DNA of 64,000 nucleotides from Chrysoperla carnea (GCF_905475395.1 NC_058337.1:135429960-135493959); one strand, 5' to 3'. Counted from the first letter of the stretch, positions 22,709 to 33,784 are shown. Translations and numbers: made by a program. The notes: generated by a model not told the origin, from the sequence alone.

Positions 22709-25700
22709 ATTGATTAAAAAATATATATAGACAATTATTTTCCTATTTTCCAGTTTTGTTAAAATTGGGTGTTTTGTACAAAACATTTATTTTGAAAAAT
22801 AAAATTTTATTATTGTTAAGCTAAAATTATAATTTTATTTTTGATATCCAATACTATTATCCAATAATTGAGCAGTTTAGAGACAAAATGGGTTATATTC
22901 ATAAAATTTTGCATTTTATAACAAAATATAAAAATACCGTAAAAGAGATGACGAAAAGAGAATTTAAAATTAAAATCAACCAAGAAATAAGGATGATACA
23001 TTTTAAACTACTAATCAGACAGAGAGATCGGACATAGTACTTGTCGTCATATCCTATATGTTTGCCATAACAACTCCATGATAAATTCTGTTTTGCTAAA
23101 AAGAGTTACAAACAAATCTTTGAGGGCCAATAAAATCCGATTCTTCCGATACTCGAAATTTAATTGTATATTAAGAAATTTTATTAAAAAATATACAACA
23201 GACTTACATTTCGCAAAATCTTGCTATTTCGATTGCAACGCAACTATCGTCAGTAGCTAAATTTATTCATATAACACATTACAAACATTTTTTACAAGGT
23301 TATAAGTAAATATGTAAAACATTATCATGAAATTACAGTAAAACTTATATAAATAAAATACTAAAATTATCACAAAATTGAAAAAAGTTTTCGATTATTT
23401 ATTATTTAACACTTAACATTTACGTTATACAAGTTGCCTATTTACTAATTTTTTAAGTGAACTTCAAGGTTGATTATTTGATTGAATTAAAAATTTATTG
23501 TTGATTAACAAATAGAAACATTTGCACTACTAACAACAAATGCCTTACTAATGATATTTGAACCTAAGAAACACATTCCATGAGGTTTTAGCAAAATGCG
23601 AGCGGTTTTCATTTTAGTTTATTAGCCGATTTTTGTAACATCTTTTACTGTACAATTGATGTACATGTATCACGACTACTGCAGAAGCTGTCACAGTGGT
23701 GACGAGGAGGAGACAATGTCTCATCTTCTCTGTCACTGCCCAGCTCTTGTCATGAGGAGATGGACTTACTTGAGCCAGAATCTCTTTGACGACCTCTCCG
23801 ACCTAAAGTCAGTCGACGTAAAAGCTGTTCTTAAACAGCTCCAAATGCTTCATGGAGTAGTGGCCGGAGATGGGCCAACCCATTTACAGTATCACAACGG
23901 CCCCTATGGTCTAAGTGTGTGCCACCCCAGGGCAGCCACTCTAACCTAACCTAACCTAAACTACTGTACAATTTCAACAGATGCCTGTTTTATCAATTCA
24001 CAGACACGTATAGGATCTTTATCCCAGTTGAGAATCTTATAGCCCGCCTTGTGGATTAAAATGCTTTGGTAAGCATCTAAGCTATTTGTGATGCTTAACA
24101 GATCTAACTAACTTCGCAGGTAGAATTTTGTGTTTCGTACTTAAAACATGGTCAGTAATGCAAGATTTTTCGATTCGATGATTCTTGGCATCGCTTTTAT
24201 GTTCCTCTTTGATAATTCATTCTTATATCTTCAAGCTGTTAAATATTACAAAAATTGTTTGTTTGAAATTGATTACTTCAATAAAAGAATGCCAAGAGAA
24301 ATTTTAATGCCTTGAAAAAATTAGATGATAAATCCCAGTTAGGTGAATATCAGGCCTGGATTTACATATTGGGCCACATGCGGGTACATGTGAACTTGAT
24401 CTTTGGGTAAATGTGAATTTGATATTATCTAACATAATAAATGAGATAGATCTCTAGGATATTTCGAAAAAAATGCAGTGTTTAATGGTTATGAAATAAC
24501 TCTACACAAAAACAATTCTTGCATTCATTATGCGCTAGTAAAACACGGATTTTCATAATTTGATACATCCGTATATACCAAAATATAATTAGATTTAATT
24601 AAAATCATACAAATTTTAATAAAATTCTAATTAATTAACATTTATTTGATTTTATCGCTTGAACTTTGAATTTTAACTTTATGTTCTTATAGTCCAAGAA
24701 CCTAGGAATTTTTTATCATTAAACCTTAATGTCACTAAGTAGTTCCAAAGCTTGGAACGAGTTCTAAAGTTATGAAAAATTGATATTTTCAGAGAAGATG
24801 TTTTAATGAGTTAACTCGAAAATCTTAATCCAAAAATTAATTTCAGTTTATGAAGGATAGGTAGGTACTGATAAGTCTTCCTAAATAGCAAACAAAATTC
24901 ACCGTTTTAGAAACTGAAAATATGGTAGCGGCTACAAGTTTTCATGCGTTTTTTTCAACTTCTGCGTTATATTATATTTCATAGGTGGAAATTTTGTAAG
25001 AATTTTTCTAATCTCTACGAAAAAAGTTGAATTTATTAATAGGAAATCAATCGTAATGAATAGGGATTAAATACGATTCCGATTGATTAAATCGGAAATA
25101 TCTTATCCATGAATCGAACTTTTTTATTAGTGATATAAACAATAATACTATTCCTGAAAGAGGGAGGAAATTGTTGTGCTACCCTTAAAATTTTTTTCTA
25201 CCTTTTTGAAAATCTTTAAAACTACTTTAGATACAGACATGGCAGGCGATGCTTTCTATTATCGTTTTTGCGTTTTTTGAGGACTAAGAATTATGTGATC
25301 GTTTAACTCTTTTGCACTTTAAATCCATATTTCTACCATTGTTCGATGGTAGATTCTATGAGAATATCGTATACCTACAGTTTTTGGATCAAGGGAGGTC
25401 ATATTGGAATCATTGGCCTAGAGAGTGGCAAATCTGAAATTTTTGATATGAAAATTTAATGGTAAGGTATTCAACAGTATTTTGGCTTAAAGTCTATGAC
25501 AATTCGACGCCCAGAAAGGGCAGCTATCTTACCCTGCCTGGATATGCTCATGACAGCTAATAAAGAATTCATTTAGTACTGATTCTTGTTTTAATTTTAG
25601 TGTTATCAACCAGAAGTTTTGTTTTATAATTGCTTCTCGTACTATAATTGTATTCTATTGCAATAATTTTTTTTAAAAATTTGGGGAAATTGTTAAAAAA

Positions 25701-25747
25701 GGAAGTATTTAATTAATTAATTAATACGCACATAATTAACAATTAAG
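22709..25747. other. Spacer between G5 and G6
   Basis: No host gene. An apparently recent LINE fragment lies at 23658-23961. 24530-25747 is the duplicated upstream flank of G6, matching 20640-21757 with substitutions and small indels. Downstream of G5, 22740-22810 matches 26730-26815. Confidence 0.6.
23658..23961 (+). mobile_element. 5'-truncated LINE (3' end of non-LTR retrotransposon)
   Basis: It encodes the C-terminal end of a LINE ORF2: YHDYCRSCHSGDEEE, then M-S-H-L-L-C-H-C-P-A-L, a C-x2-C...H...C knuckle typical of the region after the reverse transcriptase and RNase H domains in Jockey/I/R1-type elements. The reading frame is open and much richer in G+C than its surroundings. The 3' end is CTAACCTAACCTAACCTAAA. 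A 12-bp target duplication, TACTGTACAATT, lies at 23646-23657 and 23962-23973. Short length and intact duplication indicate a recent, strongly 5'-truncated insertion. Confidence 0.82.
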
Positions 25748-25755
25748 TATATAAA
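25748..25755 (+). promoter_or_regulatory. TATA box of G6
   Basis: TATATAAA, 94 bp before the ATG, in the same context as in G5. Confidence 0.75.
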
Positions 25756-25841
25756 GATCCTTAAAAATTAGATTTCGTTAGTTCCAACTTGAAATCTTTT
25801 ATTTACAATTCGTGAATTTACAATAATTGTTAGAAATCAAA

Positions 25842-26697
25842 ATGAAATACTCTGTAGTGTTTGTTTTTGTAGCATTAGCTACCATTGTTTACGCATTGCC
25901 AAAACCTGATACGTATTCAACAAAATACGATAATATCGATCTTGATTCAATTTTAAACAATGATCGTTTATTGGAGAATTATATTGCATGTATTGAAGGA
26001 TCTGGAAAATGTACAGCGGAAGGTGAAGAATTAAAAAGTATGTATTTTAGAATTTATTAAAGCAATTAATTTCTAATAACTATTAGAACTATGCCCGAAA
26101 CGACGCGACGCTAGTTTATTAAGCCATCCTGCAGGATGGTAATCCAATTTTCCATGCATTCCTTGATTTACTACCTCAGAAGGATTAAGTGGTTTAAAAA
26201 TAAATTTGCCACGTTTCGTTAATTGTTTCTCAACTTCTTCTGGCAATCTACTAAGGAACAATTATATTAAATCTTTTCTTAAAATGAATCTACCACAAAA
26301 AAAAAATTCTAATTCTAGTTCAACAGGACCATCAATAAATTTAATATTAGTAAATTTATTATTAATTGTACAAATTGCATTATTAACATTAGAATCAGCG
26401 GTAGCTATTATTCAATCCTATGTATTTGCTGTATTCATCTTAAGATCAACTTTTTCGTGGAATTGCCAGCTTTTATTGGTAGCATATTATTTTTGATAGA
26501 TTTAATCAGAATTTTGTTTTCTTTCAGAAAATTTCAAAGATGGGCTAGAAACTTGCTGTTCTAAATGCTCAGAAAAACAAAAGGAAGGAGCCGAAAAAGT
26601 ACTTAAACATTTGGAAACTAAGAAAGCAGATAAATTGAAGGAATTGAAAGCAAAATATGATCCAAGTGGAGAATATGAAAAGAAATGTAAACAATAA
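25842..26697 (+). CDS. Six-Cys chemosensory protein G6
   Basis: Exon 1 is 25842-26037, exon 2 is 26528-26697, with a 490-bp intron and 121 residues. The start was chosen as for G5. The exon 1 product is identical to G5 through E-G-E-E-L-K. Exon 2 reads K-N-F-K-D-G-L-E-T-C-C-S-K-C and differs from G5 by L for I, L for F and K for R in the helix before A-D-K-L-K-E-L. Cysteines are at 50, 57, 75, 76, 79 and 119. The intron is equal in length to that of G5 but has changed content: it carries an apparent mitochondrial ATP6 piece (about 26310-26440) not seen in G5. The promoter and 3' flank are shared with G5. Confidence 0.94.
26100..26280 (-). other. Gene-like fragment in the G6 intron, unidentified
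   Basis: On the minus strand an open frame runs F-L-S-R-L-P-E-E-V-E-K-Q-L-T-K-R-G-K-F, then K-P-L-N-P-S-E-V-V and D-Y-H-P-A-G-W. The composition looks like a conserved soluble protein, but I cannot name it. A decayed version of its first part appears to lie in the G5 intron (22110-22215: GACGCAACGCTAGTTAATTA, ATTCCATGG), so it predates the G5/G6 duplication. It is possibly a retrocopy fragment. Confidence 0.3.
26310..26440 (+). other. Nuclear mitochondrial insertion: end of ATP6
   Basis: Translation gives TGPSINLILVNLLLIVQIAL, followed by L-T-L-E-S-A-V-A-I-I-Q-S-Y-V-F-A-V. This is the C-terminal part of insect mitochondrial ATP synthase subunit 6, which characteristically ends ...E-S-A-V-x-I-Q-S-Y-V-F-A-V-L-S-T-L-Y. 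The match stops at FAV, where mitochondrial sequence would continue with a Leu codon. It lies in the intron of a nuclear gene and is too short to be functional. It is absent from the paralogous G5 intron. Confidence 0.75.
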
Positions 26698-28607
26698 CTT
26701 AATTGAAAAATATATATGTTATAGACAAATTGCTTTCCTATTTTCTAGTTTTAATAAAACTGGGTGTTGTACAAAACATTTATTTTGAAAAATAAAATTT
26801 TATGATTGTTATGCTAAAAATTTGTTTAATATTGTTTGTGGTCCAATCCTGTTCCCAAAAATTAAGTACCTATGGTCTTTTATACGATTGCTTAACAATA
26901 ACTTTTCCTTTTGAGAATGTAAAGAGAAACTTATGACATAAAATAAGAGCAATTTCGAGGCAAAAAATCTTTGAATTTTTGTTAATTTGAAGAATACCCT
27001 ATTCGATGTATCCAACATCCTTTGAATTAAAAAAACAATTATCTCTATATGGTTATATACAGCGAGTCCAAGTATGTCGACACCGTATGGAAATCTTTTT
27101 TATTATTTGTTTTATGAAAAAAAGTTATTCTTGACAAAAAATTCTTCATGGTCTAGAATACAATACGGTCATTCCATACAAAAGTGTACCATGCAAGGAA
27201 AAACATTTTTACTGTTTTCAGTGGTAAAAATACTTTAGTATATGGTGCCAACACTGTGGTACTTTAAGCTTTCAGTATCTTAATGTTAAGTTTTCATTAA
27301 AATTCCATTTCTTCTGTTTACAACAACGTTAAAATTTTAAATAATTTAAACTTTATAAGTGACTTTTTGAATCCTATTAATTTTACTTAAAAAGAGGCAT
27401 TTTTACACATTTTTATATCTTTAAAATGGTTTTGAAGTTCCTATCTTGTACCCTGTAATATTTATTTTTTAACCGACTTCAAACAAAACAGGAGGAGGTT
27501 ATCAATTCGACTGTATTTTTTTTTTTATGTTTGTTACCTCAGAACTTTTGACTGGGTAAACCGATTTTGATAATTCTTTATCTATTTGAAAGCTAGTGAT
27601 TCCCGTGTGGTCCCATTTCATTTTGGTCGAATTCTGATAACGTTATTCATGAGAAAATCATAAAAGTCTTAAATTTTCATTATGTATGCACGACAAGAGG
27701 ATGAATAATTCAATATCACGTCAAACGATTTCGATGATTCTTTGTTTAGTAATAAATTAGTTAGTGCACTTCAGATTCACTAAAAATCACAAAATAAAAA
27801 AAAACTTTTAACAAAAAGAAAACCGACTTCAAAAGAAAAATTTTTCCAAAACAAATTAAAATGCACTAAAAAGTAAAAAAATAACGATAATATAATTTAG
27901 TTAAAATTATTGTTATTTTTGGAGTCGGTGTCAGCCAAGCTTATGTTGCAAACTGTTCTGTCAGAGTTGTTTCCTTGGCTGACATCGACTCCAAAAGTAA
28001 CAATAATTTTAACTACATTATATTATCGTTATTTTTTTACTTTTTAGTGCATTTTAATTTGTTTTGGAAAAATTTTTCTTTTGAAGTCGGTTTTCTTTTT
28101 GTTAAAAGTATTTTTTTAAGGTTTCTTTTACAATTCAACTCAAAATATAAGTATTTTGTATTCCAAAGTGACGGTAGTGTCAGCCATGCTTTGTTTTGTA
28201 CAGTCAGTATTACTATTTGTTTTTCTAATAAATTTGATTCTTAAATACTAATGGTACTTTATTTTACCATTTTCCAATTACTCTAATTTAATGTTATTTA
28301 CAAAGACAGACACAATGCCACAGACAGACACAGAAACAAACAAATACACACGTTAAACACATAATTTCTTTCTTTGGTTGAGCCGAGGTTTAAGAATAGA
28401 AATATTTAAGCCTAAATTAGGATAAAAAATTGAATAATCATAACGCAAAATTACTTTAGGGAAAAAAATAAACTTTTATTTCTGTAAAATTTAGTAATTG
28501 ACAATTACAGGTACATTTTAGTGTAATGAAGTTGAAAATAAAAACAAAAATTAAAATATAGAAAAATTTGAGCTGCTATTCAAAAAATTGTTATTAAGTA
28601 TTACATT
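26698..28607. other. Spacer between G6 and G7
   Basis: No gene. 27170-27260 is a repeat that also occurs, reversed, at about 52965-53045 beside the G14 exon 1 (TGGTGCCAACACTGT). 27465-27680 carries AACCGACTTCAAACAAAACA and AGGAGGAGGTTATCAATTCG, landmarks of a common insect dispersed repeat. 27804-28109 is a long hairpin. 28300-28400 is a degenerate tail of the repeat seen at 5812-6699 (GACAGACACAG, ACACGTTAAAC). Confidence 0.55.
27804..28109. repeat. Near-perfect inverted repeat with 136-bp arms
   Basis: Arms 27804-27939 and 27974-28109 are complementary with only a few mismatches; the loop is 34 bp. The outer ends are ACTTTTAACAAAAAGAAAAC and its complement, and the inner ends are GGAGTCGGTGTCAGCCAAG and its complement. 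It sits next to repeat DNA with the same ACCGACTTCAAA motif, so it is probably a foldback form of that family. Confidence 0.85.
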
Positions 28608-29061
28608 TTACAATCCATGTTTTTCTCTGCATTCTTTTTCTTTGGTACCTTCTGGATCATGTTTAGCTTTAAGTTCCTTTAATTTTTCTGGTTTTTCCTT
28701 TTCCAAATGAGCCCATACTTTTTTAACTCCTTCCTTTTGTTTGTCAGAACATTTTTCACAGCAGTTATTAAGAGCATCTCCAAAATGTTCTATAAAATTT
28801 ACAAATTCACAATAACAAAAAAATACTCAAAAAAATTAAGAGAAAATTTCAATACATACTTTTTAATTCTTCGCCTTCTGGTGTACATTTTCCGGATCCT
28901 TCAACACATGCAATATAATTGTCCACTAAACGAGGATTGCTGAGGATTTCATCAATATTGATATTATCGTATTTCGTTGGATATGTTTCACCATCTGGTC
29001 GTGGCACTGCGTAAACAATGGTAGCTAATGCTACAAACACAAACACTACTGCGTATTTCAT
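28608..29061 (-). CDS. Six-Cys chemosensory protein G7
   Basis: Exon 1 is 29061-28860, exon 2 is 28789-28608, with a very short 70-bp intron and 127 residues. Signal peptide 1-18 ends VYA; the mature chain starts VPRPDGETYPTKYDNINIDE. Cysteines are at 52, 59, 77, 78, 81 and 121. The position often aromatic in CSPs is Leu here (E-K-P-E-K-L-K-E-L). The helix before it has a Trp (K-K-V-W-A-H-L). The tail is K-E-C-R-E-K-H-G-L. The polyadenylation signal complement is at 28475-28480. It is nearly identical to G8, including the intron and flanks, so the two arose recently by direct duplication. Confidence 0.94.
29037..29044. other. Signal-peptide codons shared by most genes
   Basis: The stretch coding V-F-V-F-V-A-L-A-T-I-V-Y-A (within 29010-29055, minus strand) is almost unchanged at nucleotide level in G5, G6, G7, G8, G10 and G13. 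It is noted because it may act as a gene-conversion tract. Confidence 0.35.
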
Positions 29062-29136
29062 TTTGATTGTTGTTGTTAATTGATTGTTGTAAATACTTTG
29101 TAAGATTCACTATGGAAATACAATTGCAAACCCATC

Positions 29137-29144
29137 CTTATATA
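29137..29144 (-). promoter_or_regulatory. TATA box of G7
   Basis: TATATAAG on the minus strand, 76-83 bp before the ATG. Confidence 0.72.
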
Positions 29145-29163
29145 TTCAAAATTGAAGAATAAG

Positions 29164-29178
29164 ATGACGTAAATCAAT
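29164..29178 (-). promoter_or_regulatory. Conserved upstream motif of G7
   Basis: ATGACGTAAATCAAT (plus-strand reading), about 20 bp upstream of the TATA box. The core TGACGTAA resembles a bZIP/CRE half-palindrome and recurs at the same place in G8 and G10, and in weaker form in G9. Confidence 0.55.
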
Positions 29179-31109
29179 AACTAATTTGTATCTATGGTTT
29201 TGTTATGTTTTTTTTTTGTTTATTTTTTTTTTGTAATCTTAGATTTTATTTGGAAGAAATATTAGATAATTGGTTGCTCGTAATAAGTATGTAGAAGTGT
29301 TTCAAATTATATCTTTGCGTATTCACTATAATTTGACCTTAAATAATATTTTTAAGGAAGTTTTTTTTGAATGAAATTCGATTATTAAAATCATAAACTG
29401 AGCGTGACCATATTAGTTAAATTATCTTTTTGAGATCTTTATGGTTAATATCTACGTCGATCATGTATTTTCATGATTCGTTAATTTTCAAACTTGGAAG
29501 GAAAAAAACATAAGTTTTGTAAATTTTAGGAGCATATTTTCATGTTTTCACATTCATTTCGATACATGGAAAAGTCTGAGATGAGCCCTAGGTATTTCTA
29601 TTAAGAATTGAAAGTAAAAATTTATATTTATACCGCTGCGTACAGGAATGTGCAAAAGGGAATGTAACAAGAGGTCTTATTGACAAATGTCATCATTCTT
29701 TGTCTAATTGTTTTCATTTATTCCAGATACGTTTATAAAGGGCGTCTTAATACTCTTAACGCAAGATTTGAATGTTTACGCATTTGCGTGGTAAAGTGTT
29801 TACAATGAAAAAAAGCAAAGAAAGCGTGACAGCTGACAGTATAGGGTTTCTTAAAATTGAGGATTTGGCGAAAAAACGCGCCTTCACTGTTGGGCAAGGC
29901 TACAACTCGTGATTTTCGTATAAATTATACTTGAAATTGTGGTTTTTCTTCATAAAAAGTAAAAAGATAAATTTAAACAAAAAACCCAGATACATTAAAC
30001 CCAGACTGGTAACAGACTGTCCACATCGTGGGGTAAATATTATTGGTTTTTCTTCCTAGAGTTTTTTGAGGTGTGAGGTTCCTGATAACAAGTCTGCGAT
30101 CAATCACGCCTTGAGGGAAAAAATTCAGGTCTCCATCACCACTATTCCGTTATATTTATGCATAATGGTAAAAGAAAAATTCGAAAAAAAAAACTTTTAT
30201 GTGCCATCAAGATTTTTGCATTTTACCTGATATACAATAAATTTTACTGGACATGCTAGTCGACTATACATAACCATGTACTGCAAAATTTATGAATTAA
30301 TCAAAACATTGCAGCTTTAATTTATGAAATATACTTTGTTCTATATCTACATATCAACGTTAATTTTCTAAAATCGCTCCCGATAAATAATTTGAAGTGT
30401 TAACTGGTGAGGTTTTAAAGAGGTACTCAAACAATCACGATTTATTAATGGCCTTTATAAGAAGATAAATTTTTTAATATCCCTTACGGTTTCCAAACAT
30501 TCTCATTTAAAGAAAATTATAATGCGCGGCACTCGTTTTTCATGATAATATGATGATTTTACCAATAGTAATTTCATCGTGCTGCCCAATAAAGCTGAAA
30601 TTTCCATATTTGGCTGGTATTATAAATCACACATTTTATCATAAAATACTTATCAGTAACAAAAATTATGATACATCATATATAGAACTTGTCTAATTTA
30701 AGCTAAAAATTCGGTTACTCTTAATGGAAAACCGTTCAATTTATATCTTGAGAGAGGATCTTTTTTGTGCGAAAAAAATATTCACTGCTGAAACATTACT
30801 TCGCATTTAGGTGGAAATCAATTTTTTTGTCCATATTAAGGGGCAAATTTTTCGAAAACGTGACGTACTGAAGCAATTTTTCGCTCACATTCGTTTTCAG
30901 CCCGACAAAATCTTTCAAAACTCATGCTTCTGGGACAAAATTTGGGTTGACTTGTTAATTCATTGGAATTATAAGCAAATATATATCGGCTTTAAGAACC
31001 TACACAAGTAAAAACACTTTTTTTTAAACGTTTATATTTTTACACATACATACTTTTTTAGTTAGACAAAAAAAGAACGTAATACTCTAATAAATTTTAT
31101 TTCGAGTCT
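29179..31109. other. Spacer, no gene recognised
   Basis: 29180-29400 is shared with the G8 upstream flank (33790-34010). From 29640 to 31080 I find no exon, RNA gene or recognisable repeat. The open frame at 30811-31011 has no recognisable content. Confidence 0.5.
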
Positions 31110-31420
31110 CAGGCGCGGATCTAGAAATTTTTTTCGGGGGGGGGGGGGTCGTAGGATTTTTTTCATTTTAGTTTTTCAATAAAATAACAAAAAAACCAAA
31201 TAAACAAAGAAAACTGAATTTCTCCAATGAATCAAAAACAAAATCAGAATACTCGCATGCAAAAATTCGTCTAATTTGTTTTTCTTTTCTTCTGTTTTTG
31301 GTTTTTTTTTTTGTTTTTCGGTTTGTAAAATATTGATTCAGCTCTTTTTTTTGAAATGCGGGTTGTTTTGGGGGGGGGGTTATGACCCCTGTGACCCTAC
31401 CCCTCTTAGATCCGCCCCTG
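31110..31420. mobile_element. hAT-type MITE
   Basis: The ends CAGGCGCGGATCTAG and TTAGATCCGCCCCTG are imperfect inverted repeats of the CAGGGGCGGATCTA kind common among hAT elements. An 8-bp near-duplication (TCGAGTCT / ATGAGTCT) flanks it, offset by one base. The interior has G-runs and no open frame. Confidence 0.65.
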
Positions 31421-31589
31421 AATGAGTCTTATTAACTTTATTTTGGACCTTATTAACTGATATATCGGTTATATTAACCAATCGTCATTGGAATTTGACG
31501 AATAGTTGCAATAACGACTCAAATATGTACATTATTTTATTATAAAAGTGTACATATCGCTTATAACGATAATCGCTTTTAACGACAAA

Positions 31590-32470
31590 CAGGGCCGGAT
31601 TTAAATTTCTGCCGCCCTGGGGCACTGAAGAAAATGCCCGCCCTGACTGAACTGTCTATGACTGAAATTTTATTTTAATAGTTTTGATATCTTATTTTTT
31701 AAGAATTAGAATAACTAATTAATTGCAGAAAAAAGAACCGCTTCATAACGAGCTGACTATCTGGTTGCAGATAAAGATTTTAACGCAATTCTTTTTTCAG
31801 TATGAAACTGTAAGACTTCCCAGCGATGCTCGATGCAGTAAAAAAGTTGTATAAAGTTTGTACTGTATGAAAGAATGAAGCAGCTTCTGGGGCGTATTCT
31901 ACTGCGTGAACTCCAACTAAATGCATAGAATGAGCAGCACAAGGAGCATGTTCTGCAAGATATAATTTCATGAGTTCTTTCCTGTAAGCCCGAATAAATC
32001 CCTGATACATTATTCGCGTTATCATATGACTGACTTTGACAATCTGAGAGATCAAGATCAAAAAACTCAAGAACAGATAATACAGAAACTAGCAAATCTT
32101 CAACTTTATATCCAGAGTTCTCAATAAACATGAGAAAAAAAATTTTTTTAATTCTTCAAAAAAAAAAACTATATTTATCAATTCCAGAAAAAAAAATTTC
32201 GAATTTTATTTTTTCAAACCTTTATGGAAATAAATTAATTTTATTTTAATAGTTTTCACTTAAATTTAATATATTATAATATACAAAATTTTAATTTGAT
32301 ACATAATGCAATTATATTTCTTGAAAGATCAAATGTTTATTTAAAAGAATTAGTTATTTATATATTGATATTGATAGAAAATGTTTTCTCACTTTCCAAA
32401 TTTTGCCGCCCTAGAAAATTTGCCGCCCTGGGCGCTAGCCCCGACTGCCCCTAGTGTAAATCCAGCACTG
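31590..32470 (-). mobile_element. Internally deleted hAT transposon
   Basis: Termini CAGGGCCGGATTTAAAT and GTGTAAATCCAGCACTG are hAT-style inverted repeats. A perfect 8-bp duplication, ACGACAAA, lies at 31582-31589 and 32471-32478. On the minus strand, about 32131-31780, broken frames encode transposase pieces: F-F-D-L-D-L-S-D-C-Q-S-Q-S-Y-D-N-A-N-N, then A-P-C-A-A-H-S-M-H-L-V-G-V and F-F-T-A-S-S. These resemble the hAT/ZMYM-like core with C-R-G-Q-S-Y-D-N-A and C-A-A-H-S-L-N-L. The element is non-autonomous: only about 120 codons of transposase remain, with a frameshift between the two overlapping frames. Confidence 0.85.
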
Positions 32471-32478
32471 ACGACAAA

Positions 32479-33214
32479 GCTTGTTTAAAAGCATGATAAA
32501 TATTTTCCTATAAAAAAATTATAACTTGCGGTTCTCGTTTTTCCATAAAATACATTTAAAGTGATGAAATAAATGGCATTTGTGTGTTACTTCTTCTATA
32601 CTGGTTTTTGCCAAATCATTGGGCATCAATATTTCAATAACATTGGTATACATCGAAAAATTTGACTTAAATTTTCATCTAATTTTTCCAAATTCGAATA
32701 GAATTTACCTTCAAAGTTTGGAATATAAGTCTAAAATATTTTCGTACACTCATTTTTTTGCGAACGGCCTTAAGCTTTTATCAATTTCTTTCTTCATTTT
32801 CGTCTTTGGTGAAGTTCTAAAATCTTCGAAAAAGTATTATATCAGAAACTCATCAAGGTTTCACATCATTTTGGAGCAAAACCATGTAACTAAAATGGTA
32901 GATTTTGATGCGAATTTTAGCTAATAGTTCGGCCATTATTCAGAGTATGAAAATGTAAATCTTTGCCCATGAAATTTTGATTATTTTCTTGTTATATGAA
33001 TGGCGATTTCTTGTTATTTTATATCAAGAAATTTTCTGGAAATTTTAATTAAATAAGTTCAAGAAAAAATTGTTTTTCACAAAAAATAAATCTTTATTGT
33101 TAGTTTAAAAATTGACAATTTTAGGAACAGATTTTATTTATTAACAGTTAAAACCAAAAAATTTTGAAACAAATTTGAGCTGATTAAATATTTCTGCCAT
33201 AGAGGAACATTCAT
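32479..33214. other. Spacer before G8
   Basis: No gene. From about 33060 the sequence is the duplicated 3' flank of G7/G8 (compare 28455-28600). The open frame at 32580-32924 has no recognisable family content. Confidence 0.45.
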
Positions 33215-33668
33215 TTACAATCCATGTTTTTCTCTGCATTCTTTTTCTTTGGTACCTTCTGGATCATGTTTAGCTTTAAGTTCTTTTAATTTTTCTGGTT
33301 TTTCCTTTTCCAAATGGGCCCATACTTTCTTTACTCCTTCCTTTTGTTTGTCAGAACATTTTTCACAGCAATTATTAAGTGCATCTCCAAAATGTTCTAT
33401 AAAATTTACAAATTCACAATAACAAAAAAATACTCCAAAAAATTAAGAGAAAATTTCAATACATACTTTTTAATTCTTCGCCTTCTGGTGTACATTTTCC
33501 GGATCCTTCAACACATGCAATATAATTGTCCACTAAACGAGGATTGCTGAGGATTTCATCAATATTGATGTTATCGTATTTCGTTGGATACGTTTCACCG
33601 TCTGGTCGTGGCACTGCGTAAACAATGGTAGCTAATGCTACAAACACAAACACTACTGCGTATTTCAT
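33215..33668 (-). CDS. Six-Cys chemosensory protein G8
   Basis: Exon 1 is 33668-33467, exon 2 is 33396-33215, with a 70-bp intron and 127 residues. I take the ATG at 33668; an in-frame ATG 48 nt upstream (33716) would add N-L-T-K-Y-L-Q-Q-S before the signal peptide and has no counterpart in G7. Cysteines are at 52, 59, 77, 78, 81 and 121. The protein appears to match G7 essentially throughout; the differences I see in the exons are synonymous or few. Intron length and sequence are also nearly the same. Copies this close are liable to be merged or mis-mapped in short-read data. Confidence 0.94.
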
Positions 33669-33742
33669 TTTGATTGTTGTTGTTATTGATTGTTGTAAAT
33701 ACTTTGTAAGATTCACTATGGAAATACAATTGCAAACCCATC

Positions 33743-33750
33743 CTTATATA
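33743..33750 (-). promoter_or_regulatory. TATA box of G8
   Basis: TATATAAG on the minus strand, 75-82 bp before the ATG, as in G7. Confidence 0.72.
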
Positions 33751-33769
33751 TTCAAAATTAGAGAATTAG

Positions 33770-33784
33770 ATGACGTAAGTCAAT
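33770..33784 (-). promoter_or_regulatory. Conserved upstream motif of G8
   Basis: ATGACGTAAGTCAAT (plus-strand reading), about 20 bp above the TATA box; one base differs from the G7 motif. Confidence 0.55.

Noticed and set aside
23938-23960. TAACC repeats as an internal telomere tract
   Set aside because: They form the 3' end of a LINE fragment bounded by a target duplication, and similar tails end the SINEs. The tract is too short for a telomere remnant.
30811-31011. Small plus-strand ORF as a gene
   Set aside because: No family motif, no splice or promoter context, and composition equal to the surrounding DNA. The same holds for 32580-32924, 40625-40909, 55614-55276 and 61885-61637.
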